64,000 nt of DNA, from positions 1 to 64,000 of the forward strand of contig JBMORW010000037.1 of assembly GCA_049322695.1 (NCBI GenBank). Reading direction: 5' to 3'. Under the pieces are notes generated by a model. The model had not been told where the DNA came from. It worked only from the letters and a program-made list of their open reading frames with translations, and did not search any database. This document shows, in pieces, positions 8,471 to 15,482 of this stretch. Origin of the DNA: CALGKJ01 sp049322695 (lineage in GTDB: Bacteria > Bacillota > Clostridia > Lutisporales > Lutisporaceae). The translations under genes were made by a program, and so were the position numbers. Numbering within the stretch: position 1 is the stretch's first letter; each line of letters begins with the position of its first letter.

Positions 8471-8932
8471 TATTACGCTGTGGGTAAGGAATATATACCT
8501 TTTACACGAGAGCTAATCTCACATATCATTCAGAAAGGTCTCTCTCAGCTGGGTCTTACAGAACGCCTCCTGAAGCGACAGAGCCGGAAAAGACAGTCAT
8601 TGGAACACCAATGATGTGCTCCGGCTGTCCCCACCGTCCTATATTTCATATTCTTAAAAAAGTTAAAGCCACAGTTATGGGTGATATAGGCTGTTATTCA
8701 CTTGGTATATTAGAGCCTTTTGAAGTTTTAAAGACAAATATCAGCATGGGCGCATCACTTGGCATGGCACTGGGTGTAACAGCAGTACATTCTGCCATAA
8801 GCAGAGATGAGCATATAATAGCTGTGAAGCAGGAAGGTTAATCTGTTATTATAGCAACCAGACCATGCGATCGGCTGCTCCGTATGCACACAGGTATGTC
8901 CTGTTGGTGCAATAATAAGAGCAGACGACTAA
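8471..8932 (+). pseudogene. Decayed indolepyruvate:ferredoxin oxidoreductase alpha subunit (iorA) remnant
   Basis: Three pieces of an IorA-like protein lie in order but in different frames. Around 8477 a segment reads AVGKEYIPFTRELIS. From about 8567 comes PPEATEPEKTVIGTP, then MMCSGCPHRPIFHILKK and GDIGCYSLG (the thiamine-diphosphate region), continuing past a TAA at 8839 into SVIIATRPC. At 8867-8929 another frame gives AIGCSVCTQVCPVGAIIRAD, the C-terminal ferredoxin motif. Intact IorA is about 600 residues; most of the middle is missing, so this is a deleted and frameshifted relic. No iorB partner is beside it. Confidence 0.8.
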
Positions 8933-8956
8933 AAGCAGATACAAGCTTCTTGAAGC

Positions 8957-8990
8957 AAATCCCAAAGGAAATTTTTCTCCTTTGGGATTT
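8957..8990. terminator. Strong hairpin at the mntP 3' end
   Basis: AAATCCCAAAGGA and TCCTTTGGGATTT form a perfect 13-bp stem around AATTTTTC. The mntP stop codon (8989-8991) overlaps the right arm. The downstream T content is moderate in both directions. Confidence 0.75.
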
Positions 8991-9594
8991 ATTTATACAT
9001 CGAAAAGATTTTTTCAAAAACCCCTGTATGCTCTGCAAGTATTTTCAGTCCTATACCAATAAGCACAACTCCGCCAAATACCTCGGCATATTTCTTGAAC
9101 ATACAGCCGCAAATTCTTCCAATATATACTCCTGCTAAGCATACTGCAAAGGTCAGCAATCCTATTATAATAACGGGCAGTGTTATGGGAGCTCTTAGAA
9201 CTGCAAGGCTTACTCCGATAGCCAAAGCATCTATGCTGGTTGCTATGGCCATGACCGTCAAGGTCTTGTTACAAGGATCATCCTTTTGTGTCTCAGAAGT
9301 AGTGATGGCACATTCTCCACCTATCTTCACAGCTTCATGAATCATCTTTATTCCTATTGCACCGAGCAGAATAAAAGCAATCCAATGGTCTATGCCAGTT
9401 ATATATCTTTCAAAACGCGTCCCTACTGCCCAGCCTATCAATGGCATGATGGCCTGAAATCCTCCGAAAAATACTGCTATTTTCAATGCATTAACAAGCT
9501 TAACCTTTTTCATTACCATTCCATTTGCTATGGAAACAGTAAATGCATCCATTGAAAGCCCCAGAGCAATCAGCAATGTTGTTATCAAACTCAT
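8989..9594 (-). CDS. mntP: Manganese efflux pump MntP
   Basis: A six-helix membrane exporter of Mn(II). The sequence has the two duplicated halves of the family with conserved acidic motifs: LGLSMDAFTVSIANG in the first helix and IATSIDALAIGVSLA in the fourth. The 201-residue length is normal. The start is placed at 9594 because GGAGAG lies six bases upstream (the open frame begins at 9615). The leader from the promoter at 9634-9663 is only about 30 nt, so the yybP-ykoY manganese riboswitch that often precedes mntP is not present here. Confidence 0.93.
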   Translation of the reverse strand: MSLITTLLIALGLSMDAFTVSIANGMVMKKVKLVNALKIAVFFGGFQAIMPLIGWAVGTRFERYITGIDHWIAFILLGAIGIKMIHEAVKIGGECAITTSETQKDDPCNKTLTVMAIATSIDALAIGVSLAVLRAPITLPVIIIGLLTFAVCLAGVYIGRICGCMFKKYAEVFGGVVLIGIGLKILAEHTGVFEKIFSMYK

Positions 9595-9633
9595 TAGTAT
9601 CTCTCCAAACTGCATTTTAATCCAACTTATGCA

Positions 9634-9663
9634 ATTCTATCATATGTCGGAAAGCTCAGTCAA
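9634..9663 (-). promoter_or_regulatory. Putative mntP promoter
   Basis: On the minus strand, TTGACT (9663-9658) and TAGAAT (9639-9634) with an 18-bp spacer, about 35 nt before the mntP start. Confidence 0.55.
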
Positions 9664-9840
9664 ACACTTAGACATACATAAGCTTACCAATTCACCAGCT
9701 TTTTATGCTTTAAATATATTATATGTTCTTTTATTGCTTCTCAAATCATCATTGCTTATACTTTTCCCCAGACTAAGCTTTTTAGTTTAAGATATTCCGG
9801 GATGTATCTTTTGTAATAAATGGAAGTTCCAGAAATAGTA

Positions 9841-9869
9841 AAGCGACAGAAATATACTGCCGCTCTTTT
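9841..9869 (-). terminator. Hairpin after ftcD
   Basis: AAAGAGCGGCAG and CTGTCGCTTT pair with one G-T wobble around TATATTT, directly after the ftcD stop. The U-tract is poor. Confidence 0.5.
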
Positions 9870-9874
9870 TTAAC

Positions 9875-10852
9875 CTACCCTTCCAGGTGGTATTCTATTA
9901 TTTGCTCTACTTCAAATCTTTCAAGCTTCATATTCTCTACAAGGCAGTCAACTAGAGCCTGGTAATCGCCGTTGAACTCAAAGCCAAAGCTCTTTGCTGA
10001 ATCTATAAGATATTGAAGCTTAACAGGTCCTACTATTTCGGTAGCAATAACCTTTGTACCGCGCTTTTCTGCTTCTTTTCCAATAAAGTCACGCAGCATT
10101 ACCAGAGGAGTATTTGCACAATCGAATACATTCATTGATACCGCCGTTCCTTCATGATTTGCATCCTTAAAGCCTATGCCCTTTATTGATGACCAGCCTG
10201 TTTCAGGATTCTTCACTACCTTTGCTATATCATTTGCTGTCGGTACATCTTCTGTCTCAAGGTAGACATTGTATGCTGTCAAGCCTTCGTAGTCTGCACT
10301 TACTGTACAGCCGCCCTTTTTAGAATCAAGCTTGCCATCTATTGATAAATCAGGCTTTCTCATTTCTCTATCCGGATGGTTTGGATCATCCAGAAGAGCC
10401 TTCAAGCCTTCATATTGACCTTTTCTTATATTAGTGTTGGACTTCTTATACTCTGTTCTTGCATTAAGAGCTGAGAAGTACACCGGTACCTTATAGGTCT
10501 CAAAAAGTGCCGCGCCTATTTCCTCTGCCAGCTCTTTTACTTCTTCTATTGTCACATTTTGAAGCGGAAATACAGGCGCTGTATCAAGAGCACCTATTCT
10601 AGGGTGATCCCCCTTCTGTACCTCCATATTTACATTCTCATAAATAACTCCCGCAAGGTTCAATATCGCTTCTTTGCAATGCTGAGGCTCACAGATAAAG
10701 GTAAGAACTGTTCTGTTAAAATTGTACTCCGGCTCAACAGCTACAACCTTAACTGATTCAACCTTTTTTACCGCATTGACTGCAGCTTCAATGACTTCTT
10801 TATTTCTACCGTCACTGAAATTTGGAACTGCCAGTATAGTCTTTCTACTCAT
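9875..10852 (-). CDS. ftcD: Glutamate formimidoyltransferase
   Basis: Transfers the formimino group between N-formimino-L-glutamate and tetrahydrofolate in histidine degradation and one-carbon metabolism. The N-terminal AVPNFSDGRN, the KGDHPRIGALDTAP segment carrying the catalytic histidine, and SADYEGLTAYNVYLET are all family hallmarks. The length of 325 residues corresponds to the transferase domain alone; the cyclodeaminase domain of bifunctional FtcD is not fused, and no separate fchA or hut gene is nearby. In acetogenic and purine-fermenting clostridia the stand-alone enzyme also serves purine-derived formimino groups. Monocistronic. Confidence 0.93.
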   Translation of the reverse strand: MSRKTILAVPNFSDGRNKEVIEAAVNAVKKVESVKVVAVEPEYNFNRTVLTFICEPQHCKEAILNLAGVIYENVNMEVQKGDHPRIGALDTAPVFPLQNVTIEEVKELAEEIGAALFETYKVPVYFSALNARTEYKKSNTNIRKGQYEGLKALLDDPNHPDREMRKPDLSIDGKLDSKKGGCTVSADYEGLTAYNVYLETEDVPTANDIAKVVKNPETGWSSIKGIGFKDANHEGTAVSMNVFDCANTPLVMLRDFIGKEAEKRGTKVIATEIVGPVKLQYLIDSAKSFGFEFNGDYQALVDCLVENMKLERFEVEQIIEYHLEG

Positions 10853-11008
10853 TATTCTTTTCCCCCTATTATAGTTTATAAAGCTATTTTACCATAAATG
10901 CACATGGGTTTTGTACCAAATATTATACAAAATATCTGGTATATTCATTACATTTTTTATTAATTTTTTACAAATGTCTTATATATGTCTCTAAGAATCA
11001 AATGGTTA

Positions 11009-11056
11009 TTGACTTAATCGTAAATATGCGATATAATTAAATCGTAAATTTGCGAT
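11009..11056 (+). promoter_or_regulatory. arsR promoter with two ArsR-type operators
   Basis: TTGACT (11009-11014) and TATAAT (11032-11037) are spaced 17 bp. ATCGTAAATATGCGAT (11017-11032) fills the spacer and ATCGTAAATTTGCGAT (11041-11056) follows the -10, with centres 24 bp apart. Confidence 0.88.
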
Positions 11057-11069
11057 ATGAGGTGATTTA

Positions 11070-11372
11070 ATGGATATAGTCAAGATATGTAATGCTTTGG
11101 GCAACGAAACCAGATATCAGATAGTCAAGGCGCTTAGGGATAAATCTATAGAAACCTGTTGCAACAGAATTGAATATTATGAAAACGGCATAAGTGTCGG
11201 TGATGTTGTGAATATAACAGGTCTCGCACAATCAACAGTTTCACAGCATCTGATTGTTCTTGAGAATGCCGGGATTATTACTCGGGAAAAAAGAGGTCAG
11301 TGGTCTGTGTTTCTATTGAACAAAGAGCTTATTGCCGAGTTCATTAAGGGTATTTATCACGAACTGAAATAA
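11070..11372 (+). CDS. ArsR/SmtB family metalloregulator
   Basis: A 100-residue winged-helix repressor. The HTH reads VGDVVNITGLAQSTVSQHLIVLENAGIITREKRGQWSVF, typical of ArsR/SmtB. Near the N-terminus, ETCCNRI provides a vicinal cysteine pair that could sense thiophilic metals; unlike classical ELCVCDL it is placed before the HTH helix. GAGGTGAT precedes the ATG. It sits between operator pairs and an ArsP-type permease, so it should sense the metal or metalloid exported by that permease. The exact inducer (arsenic, copper, zinc or other) is not readable. Confidence 0.93.
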   Translation: MDIVKICNALGNETRYQIVKALRDKSIETCCNRIEYYENGISVGDVVNITGLAQSTVSQHLIVLENAGIITREKRGQWSVFLLNKELIAEFIKGIYHELK

Positions 11373-11389
11373 TTTTTTTAGATAATCTT

Positions 11390-11405
11390 ATCGTATTATT
11401 ACGAT
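11390..11405 (+). promoter_or_regulatory. Third ArsR-type operator, upstream of the permease
   Basis: ATCGTA-TTAT-TACGAT is a near-perfect 16-bp palindrome matching the half-sites of the two promoter operators. It lies 20 bp before the permease start. Confidence 0.75.
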
Positions 11406-11424
11406 GATATAGGGAGGATAATAA

Positions 11425-12501
11425 ATGTTCACATTCATACTTAACACAATGACTTATGTTTTTGAGACACTGATTCACAATGCACCATCTCTGCTTCTTG
11501 GAATAATGGTGGCAGCTATAATTAAGGTCTATATTGATCCTGAGAAATTCAGACGTGCTTTAACGAGTAAAGCACATGTATCAATCCCAGGCAGTGTCGT
11601 GTTTGGTGCTTTTACCCCATTTTGCGCATGCGGCAGTATGGCAGTTATAGTATCAATGCTTACAACAGCATTACCCTGGGGGCCCATAATGGCATTTCTG
11701 ACTTCCTCACCTCTTATGAGTCCAGATGAATTCATAATGATTTCCGGGATAGTAAGCCTCGAATTTGCTGTAGCTCTCACAATAGCATCTGTAATAATCG
11801 GTTTAGGTGCCGGATACATAACTTATTTTATCGAGAAGAAAACAAATTTGCTAAGGGATCAAGCCCGTTTTGCTCAAGCTTCTGCTTCGTCCTGTGGCTG
11901 TAAATCTGAGACTGTTCAAAGCAGCTGTTGTGAAAAGGTTTATCCGATAAACTGTTGTTCTTCAAAAGCAGAGCCTGCTATGGCAGTAATGTCAACAATT
12001 AACGGCTTCGCAAGTGAAGTTGCATCTTGTTGTACAGCTACAACGATTAATACACAGTTTAGAAGATTGACAGAAAAATATAAGCTAAAAGAACTTTTCA
12101 AGGTGTTCTATGAGGTCGGAATAAAACAGGTACTTGTATTCTTCTCACTGTTTGCAGCCATTGGGTATATGATTAATCAATTTGTGCCTGCGGAGCTTAT
12201 TACCAGATTCCTTGGCTCAGGGAACATACTTGCAGTACCAATATTGAGCTTGGTAGGTCTGCCGCTATATGTGACCGGCTCATCCTCAATACCGATAATC
12301 AGTACTCTTATGTCTAGCGGAGCAAGCAGCGGAGCATTGCTTGCCTTTATGATAACCGGTCCCGGCACAAGCGCAGGTGTAATTGCAGGTATAGCAACAA
12401 TAATGAAAAGAAAGGCCATAGCACTATATATAACCTTCATGTTGGTATTTGCTATAGTTTTGGGTTATCTCTATGATTTCTTGATAATGCTTGGAATATG
12501 A
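11425..12501 (+). CDS. ArsP/YraQ-type (SO_0444-like) permease with cysteine-rich loop
   Basis: Polytopic efflux permease. Two homologous halves of about four helices each carry the family motifs: FGAFTPFCACGS with SSPLMSPDEF in the first half, and VGLPLYVTGSSSIPIISTLMSSG with GPGTSAGVIAG in the second. The central cytoplasmic loop (about residues 148-205) is strongly cysteine-rich, with SSCGCKSE, SSCCEK, NCCSSK and SCCTAT, and looks like a metal-binding insert. The gene follows the ArsR regulator with its own operator. Relatives export organoarsenicals (ArsP) or copper/zinc; the cysteine loop favours a soft metal or metalloid. RBS GGGAGG. Confident of family, not of substrate. Confidence 0.88.
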   Translation: MFTFILNTMTYVFETLIHNAPSLLLGIMVAAIIKVYIDPEKFRRALTSKAHVSIPGSVVFGAFTPFCACGSMAVIVSMLTTALPWGPIMAFLTSSPLMSPDEFIMISGIVSLEFAVALTIASVIIGLGAGYITYFIEKKTNLLRDQARFAQASASSCGCKSETVQSSCCEKVYPINCCSSKAEPAMAVMSTINGFASEVASCCTATTINTQFRRLTEKYKLKELFKVFYEVGIKQVLVFFSLFAAIGYMINQFVPAELITRFLGSGNILAVPILSLVGLPLYVTGSSSIPIISTLMSSGASSGALLAFMITGPGTSAGVIAGIATIMKRKAIALYITFMLVFAIVLGYLYDFLIMLGI

Positions 12502-12545
12502 TGAATTATAAGCGGGGGGAGAGAAAATGCATAAGGAAAATGAAG

Positions 12546-13055
12546 AACTTATATGTTGAAAAAGTATATCGTTACTCTTACTGACCAGAAATGAAAGGTC
12601 GGCTGGCAGGATCAGAAGGTGCTGTCATAGCTGCCCTTTATATATCTGAACAGCTTAAGGAATGGAATATTGAGCCTTATGACATGGGGAATTATTACCA
12701 AACCTTATTAGTACCAGCTACAAGGCTGACTGATTCAAGATCCGCCTGTAACCATATCAGCTGCTATTAATTTTGATGTGCTGGGACTTGACCTGATTTA
12801 AAAGAAGTAAGAATACGTTATGGTTTTCATGAAAGCCGGATATCTTCCATAGCTCTTGAATTCCTTACTACCCACTGCATTACAGGAAAAATCCTAAAGG
12901 GAAACGATGATTCAACTGTCTTCTCAAGTAGCGGCATACCAACAATAGGAATAGGTGAATACAATTGATATAGAAGCTTCAGTCCATTATGAGGCTTTGC
13001 ATAAAATGGTTATTATTGCTGTGGATATTATTAATGGCCTCTCCAACGGTGCTTA
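12546..13055 (+). pseudogene. Decayed M28 family metallopeptidase remnant
   Basis: From 12546 one frame reads NLYVEKVYRYSY, a TGA at 12582, then MKGRLAGSEGAVIAALYISEQ and IEPYDMGNYYQTL, the N-terminal part of M28 aminopeptidases, ending at a TAA at 12768. After a large loss, other frames read ESRISSIALEFL, then DDSTVFSSSGIPTIGIGEYN and IDIEASVHYEALHKMV, matching the C-terminal metal-site region. Active-site segments between are gone. Intact relatives are 400 residues or more; about 170 codons survive. It interrupts the metal-resistance group between the permease and the cysteine-rich gene. Confidence 0.7.
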
Positions 13056-13063
13056 AATGCTCT

Positions 13064-13092
13064 TAGCAAAAAGGTAATTAACCTTTTTGCTA
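13064..13092. terminator. Perfect 12-bp hairpin after the peptidase remnant
   Basis: TAGCAAAAAGGT, loop AATTA, ACCTTTTTGCTA. It lacks a clean U-tract, so termination is plausible but not certain. It lies just before the RBS of the cysteine-rich gene. Confidence 0.5.
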
Positions 13093-13120
13093 TAAATAAT
13101 AATACAAAGGAGGAAGTACA

Positions 13121-13270
13121 ATGTTCAATTTTATCAAGAAAAAAGAAGGAATAGATGAGAGTACAGGGGAAAAAAGCTACTGCTGCAATGAAACCCCTGT
13201 AACAGATAACTGCTGCACAGAAAGCTCTTGTGAATGCAGCAAATGTGACTGTGGTTCAGAAGCGCAGTAA
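13121..13270 (+). CDS. 49-residue cysteine-rich, metallothionein-like protein
   Basis: A small protein, MFNFIKKKEG at the start and ending SKCDCGSEAQ, with eight cysteines in pairs and CxC/CxxC spacings (YCCNE, NCCTES, SCECSKCDC). AAAGGAGGAAG lies seven bases before the ATG, so it is surely translated. After the TAA the same frame continues KEIISNSCCK before a TAG, suggesting that the present stop truncates a slightly longer cysteine-tailed protein. Cysteine-rich small proteins of this type accompany ArsP-like permeases; buffering or delivery of a soft metal is likely. It is downstream of the ArsR-permease pair, separated by a peptidase relic. Confidence 0.75.
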   Translation: MFNFIKKKEGIDESTGEKSYCCNETPVTDNCCTESSCECSKCDCGSEAQ

Positions 13271-13310
13271 AAGGAAATAATAAGCAATTCCTGCTGCAAA
13301 TAGGGAAGCC

Positions 13311-13347
13311 AAAAGCCGCTGTAAGAAATTACTTTACAGCGGCTTTT
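13311..13347. terminator. Bidirectional terminator
   Basis: AAAAGCCGCTGTAA and TTACAGCGGCTTTT form a perfect 14-bp stem around GAAATTACT, with A/T tracts on both sides, between convergent genes. Confidence 0.85.
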
Positions 13348-13351
13348 ATAT

Positions 13352-13981
13352 TTACCATTTATTTATATGTACTATATCACTTAGTTCCTTGTTAATCTGC
13401 TTTACTGAGGGCTCCTTTGCCGGATATCCAAAGGGTATGAAGGTAGCTATTTCGATATCCTCAGGAATGCCCAGAATATTTTTTACTCCATCGGTCCTGA
13501 ATGGAACCATTGTCACTCCGTACAAGCCTTCTGCAGCCATAGCCAACAGAATGTTTTCCACTACAAGCCATGCTGAAGCAAAATCATTAAGGTCAAAAAG
13601 AGTATTACATTCAGCAAGCTTTTTCTTCATTTTAAAACAAACCAGCAGTACCTCAGGGGCAGTCAAAAGCATTTTCTCCTGAAGAGGAACAGAATAGGAG
13701 TACACAGCCTTTTGATGCTCATTTCTCAGTTTCTTCAGTGTTTCATCAAGAAACTTCTTATCAGGAGTTCGACTGAAAGCACCGCTTTTCTCAAGTATTT
13801 CTCTTCTTATGTCTTTAGTTTTAAGAAATATGTAATGCCAGTCCCTCATGTGGTCATAGGTTGGTGCCTTTAATCCGCATTCAAGAATTTTTGTAAGCTT
13901 CTCCTTTTCTATGTCTTTTTCTACAAAGCTTCTTACTGTACGTCTTCTTGCTGTTACCTCATAAAAACCTGCATTCAACAT
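13352..13981 (-). CDS. Nitroreductase family protein
   Basis: FMN-dependent oxidoreductase of the nitroreductase superfamily. It has RRRTVRSFVEKDIEKEKL with the arginine pair that binds FMN phosphate at the N-terminus, KAPTYDHMRDWHYIFL, and near the C-terminus GVTMVPFRTDGVKNILGIPEDIE followed by FIPFGYPAK. The 209-residue size is usual. It is the second gene behind another nitroreductase-like gene, 24 bp apart, under the MarR-type operator at 14784. It probably reduces nitro or quinone compounds with NAD(P)H; the physiological substrate is unknown. Confidence 0.9.
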   Translation of the reverse strand: MLNAGFYEVTARRRTVRSFVEKDIEKEKLTKILECGLKAPTYDHMRDWHYIFLKTKDIRREILEKSGAFSRTPDKKFLDETLKKLRNEHQKAVYSYSVPLQEKMLLTAPEVLLVCFKMKKKLAECNTLFDLNDFASAWLVVENILLAMAAEGLYGVTMVPFRTDGVKNILGIPEDIEIATFIPFGYPAKEPSVKQINKELSDIVHINKW

Positions 13982-14005
13982 AATACCATACCCTTTCTAT
14001 ATAAA

Positions 14006-14767
14006 TTAATCCAGAAACCCTGATTGCTTCAGAAAGTCTGTCATTTCCTGTCTTTTTTGACTTCTCAGCTGCGAATCCGGCTTGCACCATATGCGGTAAA
14101 ACCAATCCATATACCTATCGTATATTTGCTCCTTATTTCTTTTGAAAAATACAACACCCATATTCTTTCCTTCATCATCATGCAAGTCAACCAGCTTTTG
14201 CAGCTCTGCCTTACTTAGACGCTGATACCTTTTGTAGTGAACAATCCCTATACCGTCAAGCCTTCCTCTTACAGTCACCTCATTTGTTTTTGCATATCCC
14301 AGAACAAGTGCTATCAAAGGGAAGCAGTACTTCTGAGGCAGTTCTAATTTGCTGCAAAGTCTGCTTAAGTCATTTCTGTGTATACTGTTGGTAAACATAT
14401 AGTCTATGCCCAAGGATTGAGCGGCTATGGCTGCAGTTTGAGCAGCCATGGCAGTGTCAGTGCATGCCGTAACAAAGTCTACAACTCCGCCGCAATCATA
14501 CTGATGCCCCAGATACTCTGCCGTATCACATAACCTCGTAAAATCCACACAGAATATCAATGCTTTACTTCCTTCATATTGCAGATACTCTTTCATGTCC
14601 TGCCTGTCTTCAATTACTATGATGGAGTAACTCTGCCTTGCAGATGCATTAGCCGCCCTTACAGAAGCCTTGATAATAGTTTGCAGCTCATCATCTGATA
14701 TTTTCACTCTGCTGAAATTACCATGAGTGGTATGCAGTTTGTGTATGGTTTTCAACGTGTCATTCAT
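14006..14767 (-). CDS. Nitroreductase family protein (NfrA-like)
   Basis: A 253-residue flavin oxidoreductase in the long nitroreductase branch. Features are SDDELQTIIKASVRAANASARQSYSIIVIED near the start, the DTAMAAQTAAIAAQSLGIDYMFTNSI helix region, and LIALVLGYAK. The C-terminal 70 residues, with YMDWFYRIW and a basic tail, go beyond the core domain. AAGGAGG precedes the ATG. It is the first gene of a two-gene operon divergent in function from, but co-directional with, the upstream marR gene; the operator at 14784-14797 lies in its promoter. Confidence 0.88.
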   Translation of the reverse strand: MNDTLKTIHKLHTTHGNFSRVKISDDELQTIIKASVRAANASARQSYSIIVIEDRQDMKEYLQYEGSKALIFCVDFTRLCDTAEYLGHQYDCGGVVDFVTACTDTAMAAQTAAIAAQSLGIDYMFTNSIHRNDLSRLCSKLELPQKYCFPLIALVLGYAKTNEVTVRGRLDGIGIVHYKRYQRLSKAELQKLVDLHDDEGKNMGVVFFKRNKEQIYDRYMDWFYRIWCKPDSQLRSQKRQEMTDFLKQSGFLD

Positions 14768-14783
14768 ATAAATCCTCCTTTTG

Positions 14784-14801
14784 ATTAGAATTCTAATTAT
14801 A
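14784..14801 (-). promoter_or_regulatory. MarR-type operator and -10 box of the nitroreductase operon
   Basis: The palindrome ATTAGAATTCTAAT (14784-14797) abuts TATAAT on the minus strand (14801-14796). The same core recurs before marR at 15276. Confidence 0.75.
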
Positions 14802-14814
14802 TGTATAAAAATTT

Positions 14815-15249
14815 TTAATAAATATCAGCCATATACTTTTTTATCTTGGTAAGCAGCTTGTCCAGTTCTTCCTTTTCATGGGTGGTTAAACATTCTAAGG
14901 GATCCATTGTATGATACCCTGAAGTTCTAATATCCTTTTCTACTGCTTCCAACTTTAAAGTGCCTTCTGCAGTAATGTTGACTCTTGTCTGCTTAGCATT
15001 TTCAGGGTCTTTCTCCCTTTTTATCCAGCCTTCCCGCTCCATATTCTTAATTACTACCGTAGCAGTGGGGCGATCACAAAAAAGCATTTCTGCTATTTGC
15101 GAAGGATATAGAAAATCCTGCTTCGACAGCTGTTTCAGAACATAATGCTGATTTAAGGTAATTTTATGAGGGAGCATATCCTTCTGCAGCTGCCTTCTCC
15201 AGGTTAAAAAAACTATTCCCAGCTTAGACATTACAGGCAGTTTGCTCAT
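14815..15249 (-). CDS. MarR family transcriptional regulator
   Basis: A 144-residue winged-helix repressor with ITLNQHYVLKQLSKQDFLYPSQIAEMLFCDRPTATVVIKNMEREGWIKREKDPENAKQTRVNITAEG split over the HTH and wing, the MarR layout. The start is placed at 15249 (MSKLPVM), six bases after GGGGAG; a start at 15255 would touch the RBS. A cysteine in the recognition region (LFCDRP) could make it redox-sensitive. The shared palindrome at both promoters indicates that it represses itself and the two nitroreductase genes. Confidence 0.92.
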   Translation of the reverse strand: MSKLPVMSKLGIVFLTWRRQLQKDMLPHKITLNQHYVLKQLSKQDFLYPSQIAEMLFCDRPTATVVIKNMEREGWIKREKDPENAKQTRVNITAEGTLKLEAVEKDIRTSGYHTMDPLECLTTHEKEELDKLLTKIKKYMADIY

Positions 15250-15275
15250 ACACATCTCCCCTTTTGCCCAATTAG

Positions 15276-15292
15276 TTAGAATTCTAATTATA
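15276..15292 (-). promoter_or_regulatory. MarR-type operator at the marR promoter
   Basis: TTAGAATTCTAA (15276-15287), same core as at 14785-14796, overlapping TATAAT on the minus strand (15292-15287). Confidence 0.75.
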
Positions 15293-15322
15293 TAATATTA
15301 CATCCGGCTATTATTGTAAATA

Positions 15323-15384
15323 GGGTCAGTCCTGAGTTTTTGAGTTTTTGTAAGATGAATTATTCAAAAACTCAGGACTGACCC
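15323..15384. repeat. REP-like inverted repeat (copy 1)
   Basis: A 21-bp perfect inverted repeat begins GGGTCAGTCCTGAG at 15323-15343 and is mirrored at 15364-15384, with a 20-nt loop. It shares its core with the repeats at 19107, 20084 and 24184. Confidence 0.85.
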
Positions 15385-15482
15385 AAAGGTTTTCGCAGGA
15401 TTTTGGTATTTAATGAAGAATATTACAGCATAATCCATATACTTCATCTGACTGAGAAGCATTACTAAAAGGAGGATTTACT

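Noticed and set aside
9600..9800. Manganese (yybP-ykoY) riboswitch upstream of mntP
   Set aside because: The likely promoter leaves only about 30 nt of leader, and the expected conserved loops are not visible.
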